Positions 30,014 through 36,960 of a stretch of 36,960 nt of DNA are shown here, one piece after another. The position numbers and the translations under genes were made by a program. Position 1 is the stretch's first letter. Every line of letters begins with the position of its first letter. Source of the stretch: Bacteroidota bacterium (GTDB lineage: Bacteria > Bacteroidota > Bacteroidia > UBA8524); contig DQHT01000158.1 in the NCBI GenBank assembly GCA_003531115.1, positions 1-36,960 on the forward strand, given 5' to 3'. The notes beneath the pieces were generated by a model. It saw only the letters and a program-made list of their open reading frames with translations. It was not told where the DNA came from and searched no databases.

Positions 30014-32272
30014 TTAATCGAGTTGGATGCGATGGATACTTTGACCGGTTCCGCTTTCAATTTGAAGCATGTACATTCCGCGGGGAAGTACTGCTATGTT
30101 CAGGGTACTCGTTGTTTCCGTTTTAGGGTCCAGATCATATTCGGCAAGCAATTGGCCATGAACGGAATAAAAACGAAGGGTAATTGAAGCCTCCGCTTGT
30201 TCTGACCATTCTATTATCAACTGGTCTTTGGCCGGATTCGGATAGATGCGTCCGGCAAGCTCCGGAACATGAACAGCGGTATTTATCGTTGAGACATAGG
30301 TACTGTTCACCTCAAAATCCTGTGCTTCTGCTTTTTCGTTTGTCGCACTCAGCGTAATCATATAGGAATCAGAAGGTTTTCCCATGATCTCCACCGTTAC
30401 ACGATAGGTTCCGTAAGGCAGTGACGGGAATTCATAATAGCCGTTCACATCACTAAGGTCGAAGGCTATCGGCGTGTCATTATCATCAAATAAATTGACC
30501 TGTATGCCTTCCAGCGGTTTGAATTTTTTATTGGCCCCCTGGCTGATATAGCCGCCAATAAATCCGGGGCCACCGAGGTTAGTTCCGGCAAGCATATTTA
30601 AGGCGAAATTGCCGTAAGTACCAAGCCTGGAAGCTCCCGACCAGCTGGCACTTTGGTTATAATAGGTCGGTAAATAATTTCCATACATACCCGAACCCGG
30701 CAGCAGTGCGGCTTTCACCAGATAAATCTTCGTGGAATCACAAAGCTGGTAGAAGGCAAAATAGCCACTATCGTTTGGGTTCGAATAAAGAATCGTGGAA
30801 TCAACTCCGGTTAGGGTACCGGCAACACTGTCGTATTCGATCAGGTACACGATCAACGAATCGTACGAGCTATTGGAAGAGCCAAACCTGACTTCGCCAT
30901 GGATCATATTATTCCAGTACTGCTGGTAATCAAACTTGCCACAACTGTTCATCAATATATAATCCGAGTTTGTGCAAACGACAGTTCCCAGGGAATCGAG
31001 AAACTGATTTTGGACAATATATTGGCCACGAGAAGAAAAATAATAACTCACTGTATCGCCATAGAGGGTGTCGTTGTTTGTGTCGATTATACGACGCACA
31101 ACAAAAGGGGTGGCGTGTGTCGTAAAAAACTTCATTTTATACAGTGAATCAACCTGACTGCCAAAATTGCCGGAACAGTTCTGACTGATCGAGACTGACA
31201 GGTATTTTTTATAACAGTATTGATGCAGGTCACTAATTTTTACCTGGAAGGTATTCGACCAGTTGTAAGTATGACTCACAGGTCCAACAGCAGTATCGAA
31301 GGTGCCATCACCAAATTCATATTTAAACGTATCGACATTGTTTTCAGGCTGTATCGTGAGCGTGCGAAATAATATAGAATGACTCTGAATTTCGGTTTGG
31401 CAGCTTTGTGTACTTACGTTCACAGTTACACTATCCTTGCAATGTCCGGGATATTCCACAATATGTTTGATGGGCTTAAATCCTCCTGCACCGAAACGAT
31501 AGCTGAATGTACCTCCTCCGTTTGAATACACACTATCGCCTATGACCCAGGTATGCTGGAAACCCGGGTACGCATTGTTGTTGGCATAAATATTACTATG
31601 TCCATATTTGCCGGATATGGCATAAAAAGAAGGATTACACTGGGGACTTATTGTGATAACATGAGCAACAGAATCTTTACATTGATTGAGGGTGTCGTGA
31701 ATAACCAGACTGAGGGTATAATTCCCTGGCGCAGCATAGGTATGTTCTCCGTATTTAATAGAGGCATCAACGCCATCACCGTAATACCAATGGTAGGTAA
31801 AAGGTCCGGAACTGTACTCCGGATAAGCCTGAACCTTTAAGGCGTTTTGTTGGATATAAAAGTTAAAAGCTGCTGTGCAGGGATTCACGCAGGGAGCCAT
31901 TAGATGCATGGATAGATACCAACCATGGGCCCATTGATTTTGAAAAGTCCGAAAAAAAGTATCCAGGGTAAACCATTGTCCGCAAGCCTTGTAGCGTATG
32001 GTAATCATGGAATCGGAGTAATTTGTGGCAACCGTTCCAGAGTCATATACGCTTGAATAATTATCATAACGGGTAACGGAAGTGTAGGGATTATTGCTTG
32101 TTGTACTGCTATCCGTGTTGCGAAAACTAAAGAAAATAGAATCCCTTAGCATATAATTATACTGGTCTGTTAGCGCGAAATTTATTTTATAGATTCTTGA
32201 TTGGGCGCCGGATTGGCTACAAAAAAGGGTAGACAATACTCCCAAAAAAAGGATGCAGAGGAACTTTTTCAT
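30014..32272 (-). CDS. T9SS-exported PKD-domain protein, paralogue 2
   Basis: Protein of 752 residues. Signal peptide 1-23 (KKFLCILFLGVLSTLFCSQSGA). PKD domains are marked by YHWYYGDGVDASIKYGEHTYAAPGNYTL and FKYEFGDGTFDTAVGPVSHTYNWS. The C-terminal third matches paralogue 1 block for block: GTNLGGPGFIGGYISQGANKK, EGIQVNLF, GYYEFPSLPYGTYRVTVE, FEVNSTYVS. It ends in a T9SS sorting domain (RIYPNPAKDQLIIEW, LPRGMYMLQI). The N-terminal halves differ much more than the C-terminal parts, suggesting diversification of the exposed region. The gene has its own terminator and probably its own promoter. Confidence 0.9.
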   Translation of the reverse strand: MKKFLCILFLGVLSTLFCSQSGAQSRIYKINFALTDQYNYMLRDSIFFSFRNTDSSTTSNNPYTSVTRYDNYSSVYDSGTVATNYSDSMITIRYKACGQWFTLDTFFRTFQNQWAHGWYLSMHLMAPCVNPCTAAFNFYIQQNALKVQAYPEYSSGPFTYHWYYGDGVDASIKYGEHTYAAPGNYTLSLVIHDTLNQCKDSVAHVITISPQCNPSFYAISGKYGHSNIYANNNAYPGFQHTWVIGDSVYSNGGGTFSYRFGAGGFKPIKHIVEYPGHCKDSVTVNVSTQSCQTEIQSHSILFRTLTIQPENNVDTFKYEFGDGTFDTAVGPVSHTYNWSNTFQVKISDLHQYCYKKYLSVSISQNCSGNFGSQVDSLYKMKFFTTHATPFVVRRIIDTNNDTLYGDTVSYYFSSRGQYIVQNQFLDSLGTVVCTNSDYILMNSCGKFDYQQYWNNMIHGEVRFGSSNSSYDSLIVYLIEYDSVAGTLTGVDSTILYSNPNDSGYFAFYQLCDSTKIYLVKAALLPGSGMYGNYLPTYYNQSASWSGASRLGTYGNFALNMLAGTNLGGPGFIGGYISQGANKKFKPLEGIQVNLFDDNDTPIAFDLSDVNGYYEFPSLPYGTYRVTVEIMGKPSDSYMITLSATNEKAEAQDFEVNSTYVSTINTAVHVPELAGRIYPNPAKDQLIIEWSEQAEASITLRFYSVHGQLLAEYDLDPKTETTSTLNIAVLPRGMYMLQIESGTGQSIHRIQLD

Positions 32273-32319
32273 AGAAGTGGTTTTATGTATGATGATTTAA
32301 TTGAGAAATGAGTTGCCTG

Positions 32320-33408
32320 CTAATACTTCCTCGCCTTCCATTCTTTTCCCTTAGGAAGCAGGTAAAAGACCAAACTGCAAACCGAAAGGGAAGCAGAAAA
32401 AGCCGGATACTCCAGTATTAAAAGGAGCCTTGGTGGTTTTTCATCGATACGTTTGAAAAGGCGTAGGATTAATAGCACCTGGAGAAATATTCGACCAACG
32501 AACAAGATCAAGGCAAGTGGAAGTTGGAAAAATAACAAAACCAGGATGAGCGGATCGAAGCTGGCATGTAAGCCCAATAAAAGTTTCCAATAAAGGGGCA
32601 ATTCACGCCCTCCTATAAGCCAGCGCTTTCGCTGGGCCAGCAGGGTTCTGAAATCAGGTACAGGTGCTGACAGGGAGGTGCTTGCCGCATTGTTCAGGTG
32701 CTTCCATCCATATCCCTTTTCAATGATGGCGCGGAAAAGTTTAAAATCTTCGGTAATGGAAAAATCAATATTTTCATAACCACCCGTAGCCCAATAGGCC
32801 TCCTTACTCACAGCCATATTATTCCCCACAGCTGTACAGGGTATACCCAGGTTGGCGGCACTTTTAAGCAAGCCCATCAAATAAAGCCAGTCGATGCGTT
32901 GCATGCGGGCAAACCAACTTGTATCTGCGATCAGCGTAGTGGCGGAAACTACACCGGTATTTCCGGTAAAATTTTTAACGAGCTCCATTGCCCAGGTAGG
33001 TTTTACCTGGATGTCGGCATCGCAAATCAGGTAATAGTCGCCGTTGCTGGCATGGGCCAGGTGGGCGAGTACATTCGCTTTTTTGTCAGCCTTACCCAGC
33101 TTTCCATCAATAAACAAATAACGAAACTGGTTTTTGGTTGAAATAAAATCCTTGACAATTTCCGCTGTCCTGTCTTCACTTCCATCATCACCAAGAATAA
33201 TTTCTACTTGTTCATGCGGGTAATCCAGTTGGTCCAGACTTTCCAGGCAAGCCAGGATCGATGCTTCTTCATTTCTGGCCGCCACCCAGATGCTGATAGA
33301 AGGCCATTGTTTCGGGTCATCAACGGCTTTTTCGGGAAGGTAAAGGGCGATCAGCGCGATCAGATACCCGGCAAGGATAATAGAGAGAAGAAGAATAAGC
33401 ACCGTCAA
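32320..33408 (-). CDS. Glycosyltransferase family 2 membrane protein, TTG start
   Basis: Protein of 362 residues from the TTG at 33408. An N-terminal membrane helix (about 2-24) precedes a GT-A domain: ISIWVAARNEEASI, LGDDGSEDRT with DDGS at 74-77, YLICDADI with CDAD at 129-132, the acceptor ED pair in ITEDFKLF and a QRKRWLIGG motif (QxxRW) near residue 265. Two or three C-terminal helices (about 285-360) anchor it. These are the hallmarks of processive or lipid-linked sugar transferases of the GT2 family. The TTG start overlaps the stop of the deacetylase gene as TTGA, like gpsA below; a longer frame from a TTG at 33441 is possible. Together with the deacetylase it suggests modification of an envelope polysaccharide or glycolipid. 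Confidence 0.85.
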   Translation of the reverse strand: MTVLILLLSIILAGYLIALIALYLPEKAVDDPKQWPSISIWVAARNEEASILACLESLDQLDYPHEQVEIILGDDGSEDRTAEIVKDFISTKNQFRYLFIDGKLGKADKKANVLAHLAHASNGDYYLICDADIQVKPTWAMELVKNFTGNTGVVSATTLIADTSWFARMQRIDWLYLMGLLKSAANLGIPCTAVGNNMAVSKEAYWATGGYENIDFSITEDFKLFRAIIEKGYGWKHLNNAASTSLSAPVPDFRTLLAQRKRWLIGGRELPLYWKLLLGLHASFDPLILVLLFFQLPLALILFVGRIFLQVLLILRLFKRIDEKPPRLLLILEYPAFSASLSVCSLVFYLLPKGKEWKARKY

Positions 33409-34019
33409 ATTGCTGCAAATTGAAAGCCCCGGGATGTACAATGGTCCAATAGAGCAGGAAGGAGAAATTCCAGGTTTTTTTGTGCTTTTTCACTGTCGTG
33501 GAACAACAGGATGGAGCCATCCCTGCAAGAAGTCTTCAGGGTTGCCAAGCTTTTTTCCTTATCCAGGTCGGCTTCAAAATCACGCGAGAGGATGCTCCAC
33601 ATGATAACCTGGTACTTCTGCTTTTTTAAATGGAGCACCTGAGCCGGACGTATCTTTCCATAAGGAGGCCGAAACAATTTCGAGTCGACCAGTTCCCTGC
33701 AGGAATCAATATTCGCATAATAATTTCCCTTTTCCGATTTCCACCCATTCAGGTGATTAAACGTATGATTGCCGGTTGAATGGCCTTCGCGGAGGATTTG
33801 CGCATAAACTTCCGGGTATTTGCGCACATTATCGCCCACACAAAAAAAGGTAGCCCGGGCATTAAACTGTTTTAAAATTTCCAGCACCCAGGGGGTAATA
33901 GTAGGGTGGGGTCCGTCATCGAAAGTGAGATAAAGGGTAGGCTGTTCCCGTTTTTTCATTTTCCATATGAGAAAAGGGTCGAACCACTGAATGAATCGCG
34001 GGGTTGTATACCGATACAT
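33405..34019 (-). CDS. Polysaccharide deacetylase (NodB homology) family protein
   Basis: Protein of 204 residues, ATG start at 34019. NodB motifs are present: YLTFDDGPHP with the catalytic/metal Asp34-Asp35, GNHTFNH with metal ligands His85 and His89, FRPPYGK and the C-terminal LLFHDS. Members remove N- or O-acetyl groups from chitin-like, peptidoglycan or exopolysaccharide substrates. There is no cleavable signal peptide; the N-terminus (MYRYTTPRFIQWFDPFLIW) may associate with the membrane. It overlaps the glycosyltransferase gene by 4 bp, so both should act on the same glycan. The operon is divergent from the TolC gene. Confidence 0.9.
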   Translation of the reverse strand: MYRYTTPRFIQWFDPFLIWKMKKREQPTLYLTFDDGPHPTITPWVLEILKQFNARATFFCVGDNVRKYPEVYAQILREGHSTGNHTFNHLNGWKSEKGNYYANIDSCRELVDSKLFRPPYGKIRPAQVLHLKKQKYQVIMWSILSRDFEADLDKEKSLATLKTSCRDGSILLFHDSEKAQKNLEFLLPALLDHCTSRGFQFAAI

Positions 34020-34093
34020 TATTTCTTTTTATCGAGGACAAGCCCTAAGTGTTGTCATGAGTTCGTTACTTTGCCCCTATCAAAACACCCGGC

Positions 34094-35524
34094 ATGTTAT
34101 TCACAAAGATACGTCTATCTGCATTATTGCTCATCGCCCTGACAGCGGTGAACGTGGAAGCCCAAAAACTCTGGAGCCTGGATGAGTGTCTCGACTATGC
34201 GCTCGAAAACAACCTGAGCCTGAAACAAAACCGGCTGAACATCAAACAGGCAGAAGTAAATTTAGAAGAAGCAAAATTCCGGCGCTACCCGAATTTAAAC
34301 GGATCCATCAACAATAGCTACAATTTCGGAAGGTCGATCGATCCCCTCACCAATGCCAACGTACAGCGAAATTCAGCCAACCTGCGTTTTGGATTATCCA
34401 CGGGGGTGGTGCTTTTTAACGGCTTTCAGATCCATAATTCCATACAACAACAAAGGCATCTGGTTTATGCCTCCTTGTTTGATGAACAGGTGGCGAAAAA
34501 CAATATCGGGATGAATATCGCCAATGCCTACCTGCAGGTTTTGTTTGCCAAAGAATTGGTGACCATCAATACAGAATTGGTCGCCTCTACCCAATTGCAG
34601 CTTGAGCGGGCAGAAAAATATTTCGAAGCCGGACGCGTTGCCGAGTCGGCTGTATTGGAAATGAAGGCGCAAATGGCCAATGATAATCTGGCTTTGGTGA
34701 ATGCTAAAAATCAGGAACTTATGGCCAGGGTTACCTTGTTTCAGCTACTTGAACTTTCGCCCGACAGCAACGATGTAAAAAAGCCGGAATTTGACACGGT
34801 TCCGGATGCCGGGGTATTTAGTTCCGGGCAATTGCTCAGTCTCTATCAAAACAAGGCTCCTGAATTGAAGGCGGCCGAGGTGCGTATGCAGGCCAGCAAT
34901 TATGGATGGAAAGTGGCAAAGGGAGCCTATTCGCCACGACTAAGTCTCGGAGCAGATATCGGCACCCTTTTTTCCGACCAGGCCGTTTCTCCGAATTATG
35001 GGCAAACGCAATATTACCAGCAGTATTATGATATTAACGGGAACCCCATCATCCAGGTTCCGGTGCCCAATGTAACCGGAACGGAAACGACGCCCTTTGG
35101 GGAGCAGTGGAACAACAATTTCGGGCAAACCGTCGCATTGAGCCTCACCGTGCCTATCTTCAATAATTATTCAGCCAAGGCGGGGGTGAAAAGAGCCGAG
35201 ATCGGGTATCAGAATGCGGTGCTCAATAAGCAGATCACCGACCTCACCATTAGCCGCGATGTAACCCAGGCGTATAATGAGTATGTGGCAGCCAAAGCCC
35301 GTTATGAGGCCAGTAAGGCAAGTTTTGAAGCCCAGGAGAAGAGTCTCGAATTTGCCCGGAAACGTTTTGATGCCTTGTTATTGAGCGATGTGGAATATAG
35401 GCTGATCCGCAACAATTGGGTAACGGCAAAATCCAACCTGACCCAGGCCAAATATGAGCTGATGTTCAGGTTTAAGATCATTGATTTTTATAAGAACGGC
35501 ACCATATATCCGGAGCTTCGTTAA
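34094..35524 (+). CDS. TolC family outer-membrane efflux protein
   Basis: Protein of 476 residues. Signal peptide 1-23 (LFTKIRLSALLLIALTAVNVEAQ). WSLDECLDYALENNLSLKQNRL begins the first of two TolC-family helical repeats, with the long helices around 40-75 and 125-215, and the second set at 365-460 (GVKRAEIGYQNAVLNKQI... ARKRFDALLLSDVEYRLIRNN). The central part carries the outer-membrane beta-strands. It forms the trimeric outer channel for a tripartite exporter together with the adaptor encoded 11 bp downstream. The two genes form an operon with gpsA. Confidence 0.93.
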   Translation: MLFTKIRLSALLLIALTAVNVEAQKLWSLDECLDYALENNLSLKQNRLNIKQAEVNLEEAKFRRYPNLNGSINNSYNFGRSIDPLTNANVQRNSANLRFGLSTGVVLFNGFQIHNSIQQQRHLVYASLFDEQVAKNNIGMNIANAYLQVLFAKELVTINTELVASTQLQLERAEKYFEAGRVAESAVLEMKAQMANDNLALVNAKNQELMARVTLFQLLELSPDSNDVKKPEFDTVPDAGVFSSGQLLSLYQNKAPELKAAEVRMQASNYGWKVAKGAYSPRLSLGADIGTLFSDQAVSPNYGQTQYYQQYYDINGNPIIQVPVPNVTGTETTPFGEQWNNNFGQTVALSLTVPIFNNYSAKAGVKRAEIGYQNAVLNKQITDLTISRDVTQAYNEYVAAKARYEASKASFEAQEKSLEFARKRFDALLLSDVEYRLIRNNWVTAKSNLTQAKYELMFRFKIIDFYKNGTIYPELR

Positions 35525-35535
35525 ATTTACAGCAA

Positions 35536-36855
35536 ATGGCAAAGTCGAAAAATAGAACCTGGTTATGGATCGGGGGATCGTTGGTAGTGGTGTTTATCAT
35601 CATTGTGCTTGTAGTGAGTTCCAAAGACACCAAAACCTATGTGACGCTCGAAAAGTCGGAAAAACGCGACCTGATCGAAACGGTAACCGCCAATGGAACC
35701 ATACAACCTGAAATCGAAGTGAAGATCAGTTCGGAAGTTTCAGGAGAGATCATCCATCTCTATATAAAGGAAGGAGATTCCGTGAAAAAAGGGGATCTTC
35801 TCCTGCAGGTGAATCCTGATATTTCCGAAAGCAATGTAGAGCGGGCTAAGGCTTCTGTTAATAATGCCAAGGCCAATCTGGCAGCTTCAGAGGCGCGGGT
35901 CGCACAAGCCAGGGCGCGGTTTGCCCAGGCAGAAAATCTCTATAAAAGGAATAAGAAATTATTTGAAGACAAGGTGATCGCGAGTTCAGAGTTTGAACAA
36001 ACAGAAGCCGAATACCTGAGCGCTAAAGGCGAGCTTGAAGCGGCTGAACGTGCTGTGGATGCTGCACGGTATACCATTAAAAGTCTCGAGTCGACCCTCA
36101 GCGGAGAACAGAAAACCCTGAACCGTACCAGCATTTTTGCGCCTATGGACGGTATTGTATCCAAACTGAATGTAGAACAAGGTGAGCGGGTGGTAGGAAC
36201 CATGCAAATGACCGGTACCGAGCTGTTGCGTATTGCCGATTTCCGCACCATGGAACTGAGCGTAGATGTGGGGGAGAGCGATATCATTCGCGTGTCGGTG
36301 GGTGATACGGCTGAAATTGAAGTGGATGCTTTTGATGACAGGACCTTTCTGGGCATTGTGAAAGAGGTGGCCAATTCAGCAAAGAACCTGGGAACAAGCA
36401 CATCTACCGATCAGGTAACCAATTTTGAGGTGAAGATCACGCTCTTGCAGTCATCGTATGAAGACCTGCTGACCAAATATCCGGGAAAGGCCTCACCCTT
36501 TTTACCCGGCATGTCGGGCATGGCTGATATTCGTACCACCTCTGCCAATAATGTGGTGAGTGTGCCCATTGAGGCTGTTACCTTACGCGCGGCTAAAAAA
36601 GACAGTACAAATAAAGAAACTGAGGATAAAGACGAAAAAGAAGAGGTGATCTTTGTTTTTGAAGATGGAAAGGCGAAGATGATCGCGGTAAAGACGGGTG
36701 TTCAGGACAGCCGTTATATCCAGATCCTTGAAGGTGTGGAAGAAAATAAGGATATCATTAGCGGTCCGTATAGTGTAGTTTCGCGTATGCTTAAGGATGG
36801 AGACCCGGTGGAAGAGAAGAAAAAAAGCGAGTTCACGACTAAAAAAGAGGATTGA
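35536..36855 (+). CDS. Efflux periplasmic adaptor subunit (HlyD/MacA-like)
   Basis: Protein of 439 residues. One N-terminal membrane helix (about 9-29). The lipoyl-like half-motifs are TANGTIQPEIEVKISSEVSGEII and IKEGDSVKKGDLLLQVNP, the hairpin of about 95-190 is alanine-rich coiled coil, and the second lipoyl half is TSIFAPMDGIVSKLNVEQGERVV. A beta-barrel domain (DIRVSVGDTAEIEVDAF) and a membrane-proximal domain follow. A charged KKDSTNKETEDKDEKEE insert sits at about 355-372 and the C-terminus is highly charged. It links an inner-membrane transporter with TolC. No ABC or RND transporter gene follows; instead the stop codon overlaps the start of gpsA (TTGA). Confidence 0.93.
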   Translation: MAKSKNRTWLWIGGSLVVVFIIIVLVVSSKDTKTYVTLEKSEKRDLIETVTANGTIQPEIEVKISSEVSGEIIHLYIKEGDSVKKGDLLLQVNPDISESNVERAKASVNNAKANLAASEARVAQARARFAQAENLYKRNKKLFEDKVIASSEFEQTEAEYLSAKGELEAAERAVDAARYTIKSLESTLSGEQKTLNRTSIFAPMDGIVSKLNVEQGERVVGTMQMTGTELLRIADFRTMELSVDVGESDIIRVSVGDTAEIEVDAFDDRTFLGIVKEVANSAKNLGTSTSTDQVTNFEVKITLLQSSYEDLLTKYPGKASPFLPGMSGMADIRTTSANNVVSVPIEAVTLRAAKKDSTNKETEDKDEKEEVIFVFEDGKAKMIAVKTGVQDSRYIQILEGVEENKDIISGPYSVVSRMLKDGDPVEEKKKSEFTTKKED

Positions 36856-36960
36856 AAGTAGCAGTTATTGGTGGAGGTAGTTGGGCCACGGCACTGGTTA
36901 AATTGATCAGCGACCGCGAGCATAAGGATGCGATCCAGTTAAGCTGGTGGGTGCGTCGTG
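36852..36960 (+). CDS. gpsA: Glycerol-3-phosphate dehydrogenase [NAD(P)+], N-terminal part, TTG start
   Basis: The frame starts with TTG at 36852, overlapping the adaptor gene stop by TTGA, and runs off the window after 36 codons. The N-terminus MKVAVIGGGSWATALVKLI is the dinucleotide-binding GGGSWxTAL motif of NAD(P)-dependent sn-glycerol-3-phosphate dehydrogenase, which makes the glycerol backbone for phospholipids. The usual SWGTA or SWATA forms both occur in this family. Only the first strand-loop-helix is visible, so completeness cannot be judged. Confidence 0.85.
   Translation, partial: MKVAVIGGGSWATALVKLISDREHKDAIQLSWWVRR

Noticed and set aside
32320..34019. Poly-N-acetylglucosamine (pga/ica) biofilm operon
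   Set aside because: A GT2 and a deacetylase occur together, but the deacetylase is short, lacks a lipoprotein signal, and no other pga/ica gene is present.

Overview
The window comes from a member of the Bacteroidota, probably Flavobacteriia or a close relative. The evidence is threefold. Three large secreted PKD proteins carry type IX secretion (T9SS) C-terminal sorting domains. There is a TonB-dependent receptor with an N-terminal carboxypeptidase-regulatory-like domain, and an ECF sigma / anti-sigma / beta-barrel operon. Shine-Dalgarno sites are absent while TAnnTTTG-type -7 promoter elements lie close to start codons. No transposase, integrase, phage gene, CRISPR array, tRNA or rRNA is visible.

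Layout. 1-6.5 kb: the N-terminal part of a DUF255/thioredoxin-domain protein (cut by the window edge), a secreted Lys/Glu-rich coiled-coil protein, an FMN reductase, the sigma / anti-sigma / outer-membrane barrel operon and a flavin reductase-like protein. 6.5-11.5 kb: a 1258-residue T9SS-exported PKD protein and, upstream of it on the same strand, a secreted FGE-fold protein. 11.6-17.7 kb: a Bax inhibitor-1 family protein, two lipoproteins, a DUF4287/DUF5655 protein, aconitase and two small unknown genes. 17.7-25.1 kb: a TonB-dependent receptor, rpe, the recF-DUF721 pair, then divergently pdhA, a TPR membrane protein, ribH and a diacylglycerol kinase family gene. 25.4-32.3 kb: an HTH regulator divergent from a secreted CsgG/TolB-like protein, then two tandem paralogous T9SS PKD proteins. 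32.3-37 kb: a glycosyltransferase and polysaccharide deacetylase operon, then TolC, a periplasmic adaptor and the start of gpsA.

Most genes are housekeeping or cell-envelope genes. The unusual content is between them. At least seven short arrays of 7-bp tandem repeats, most with four units, sit at gene boundaries. Some directly follow or overlap stop codons (BI-1 gene, DUF721 gene, ribH, dgkA). Others end 9 nt upstream of a TAnnTTTG-like -7 element (rpe, the dgkA-like gene, the 100-aa gene at 17406). Between rpe and DUF721 the heptamers cap a roughly 240-bp imperfect inverted repeat, and a half copy of that element follows the BI-1 gene. Further palindromic repeats (CCGCC...GGCGG type) lie at 2.2-2.4 kb and 25.2-25.4 kb. 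Three genes appear to start with TTG, two of them in a TTGA start/stop overlap with the upstream gene. No stretch longer than 300 bases lacks a gene; the longest gaps (2228-2432, 16575-16813, 20833-21096, 25145-25414) are filled largely by these repeats.
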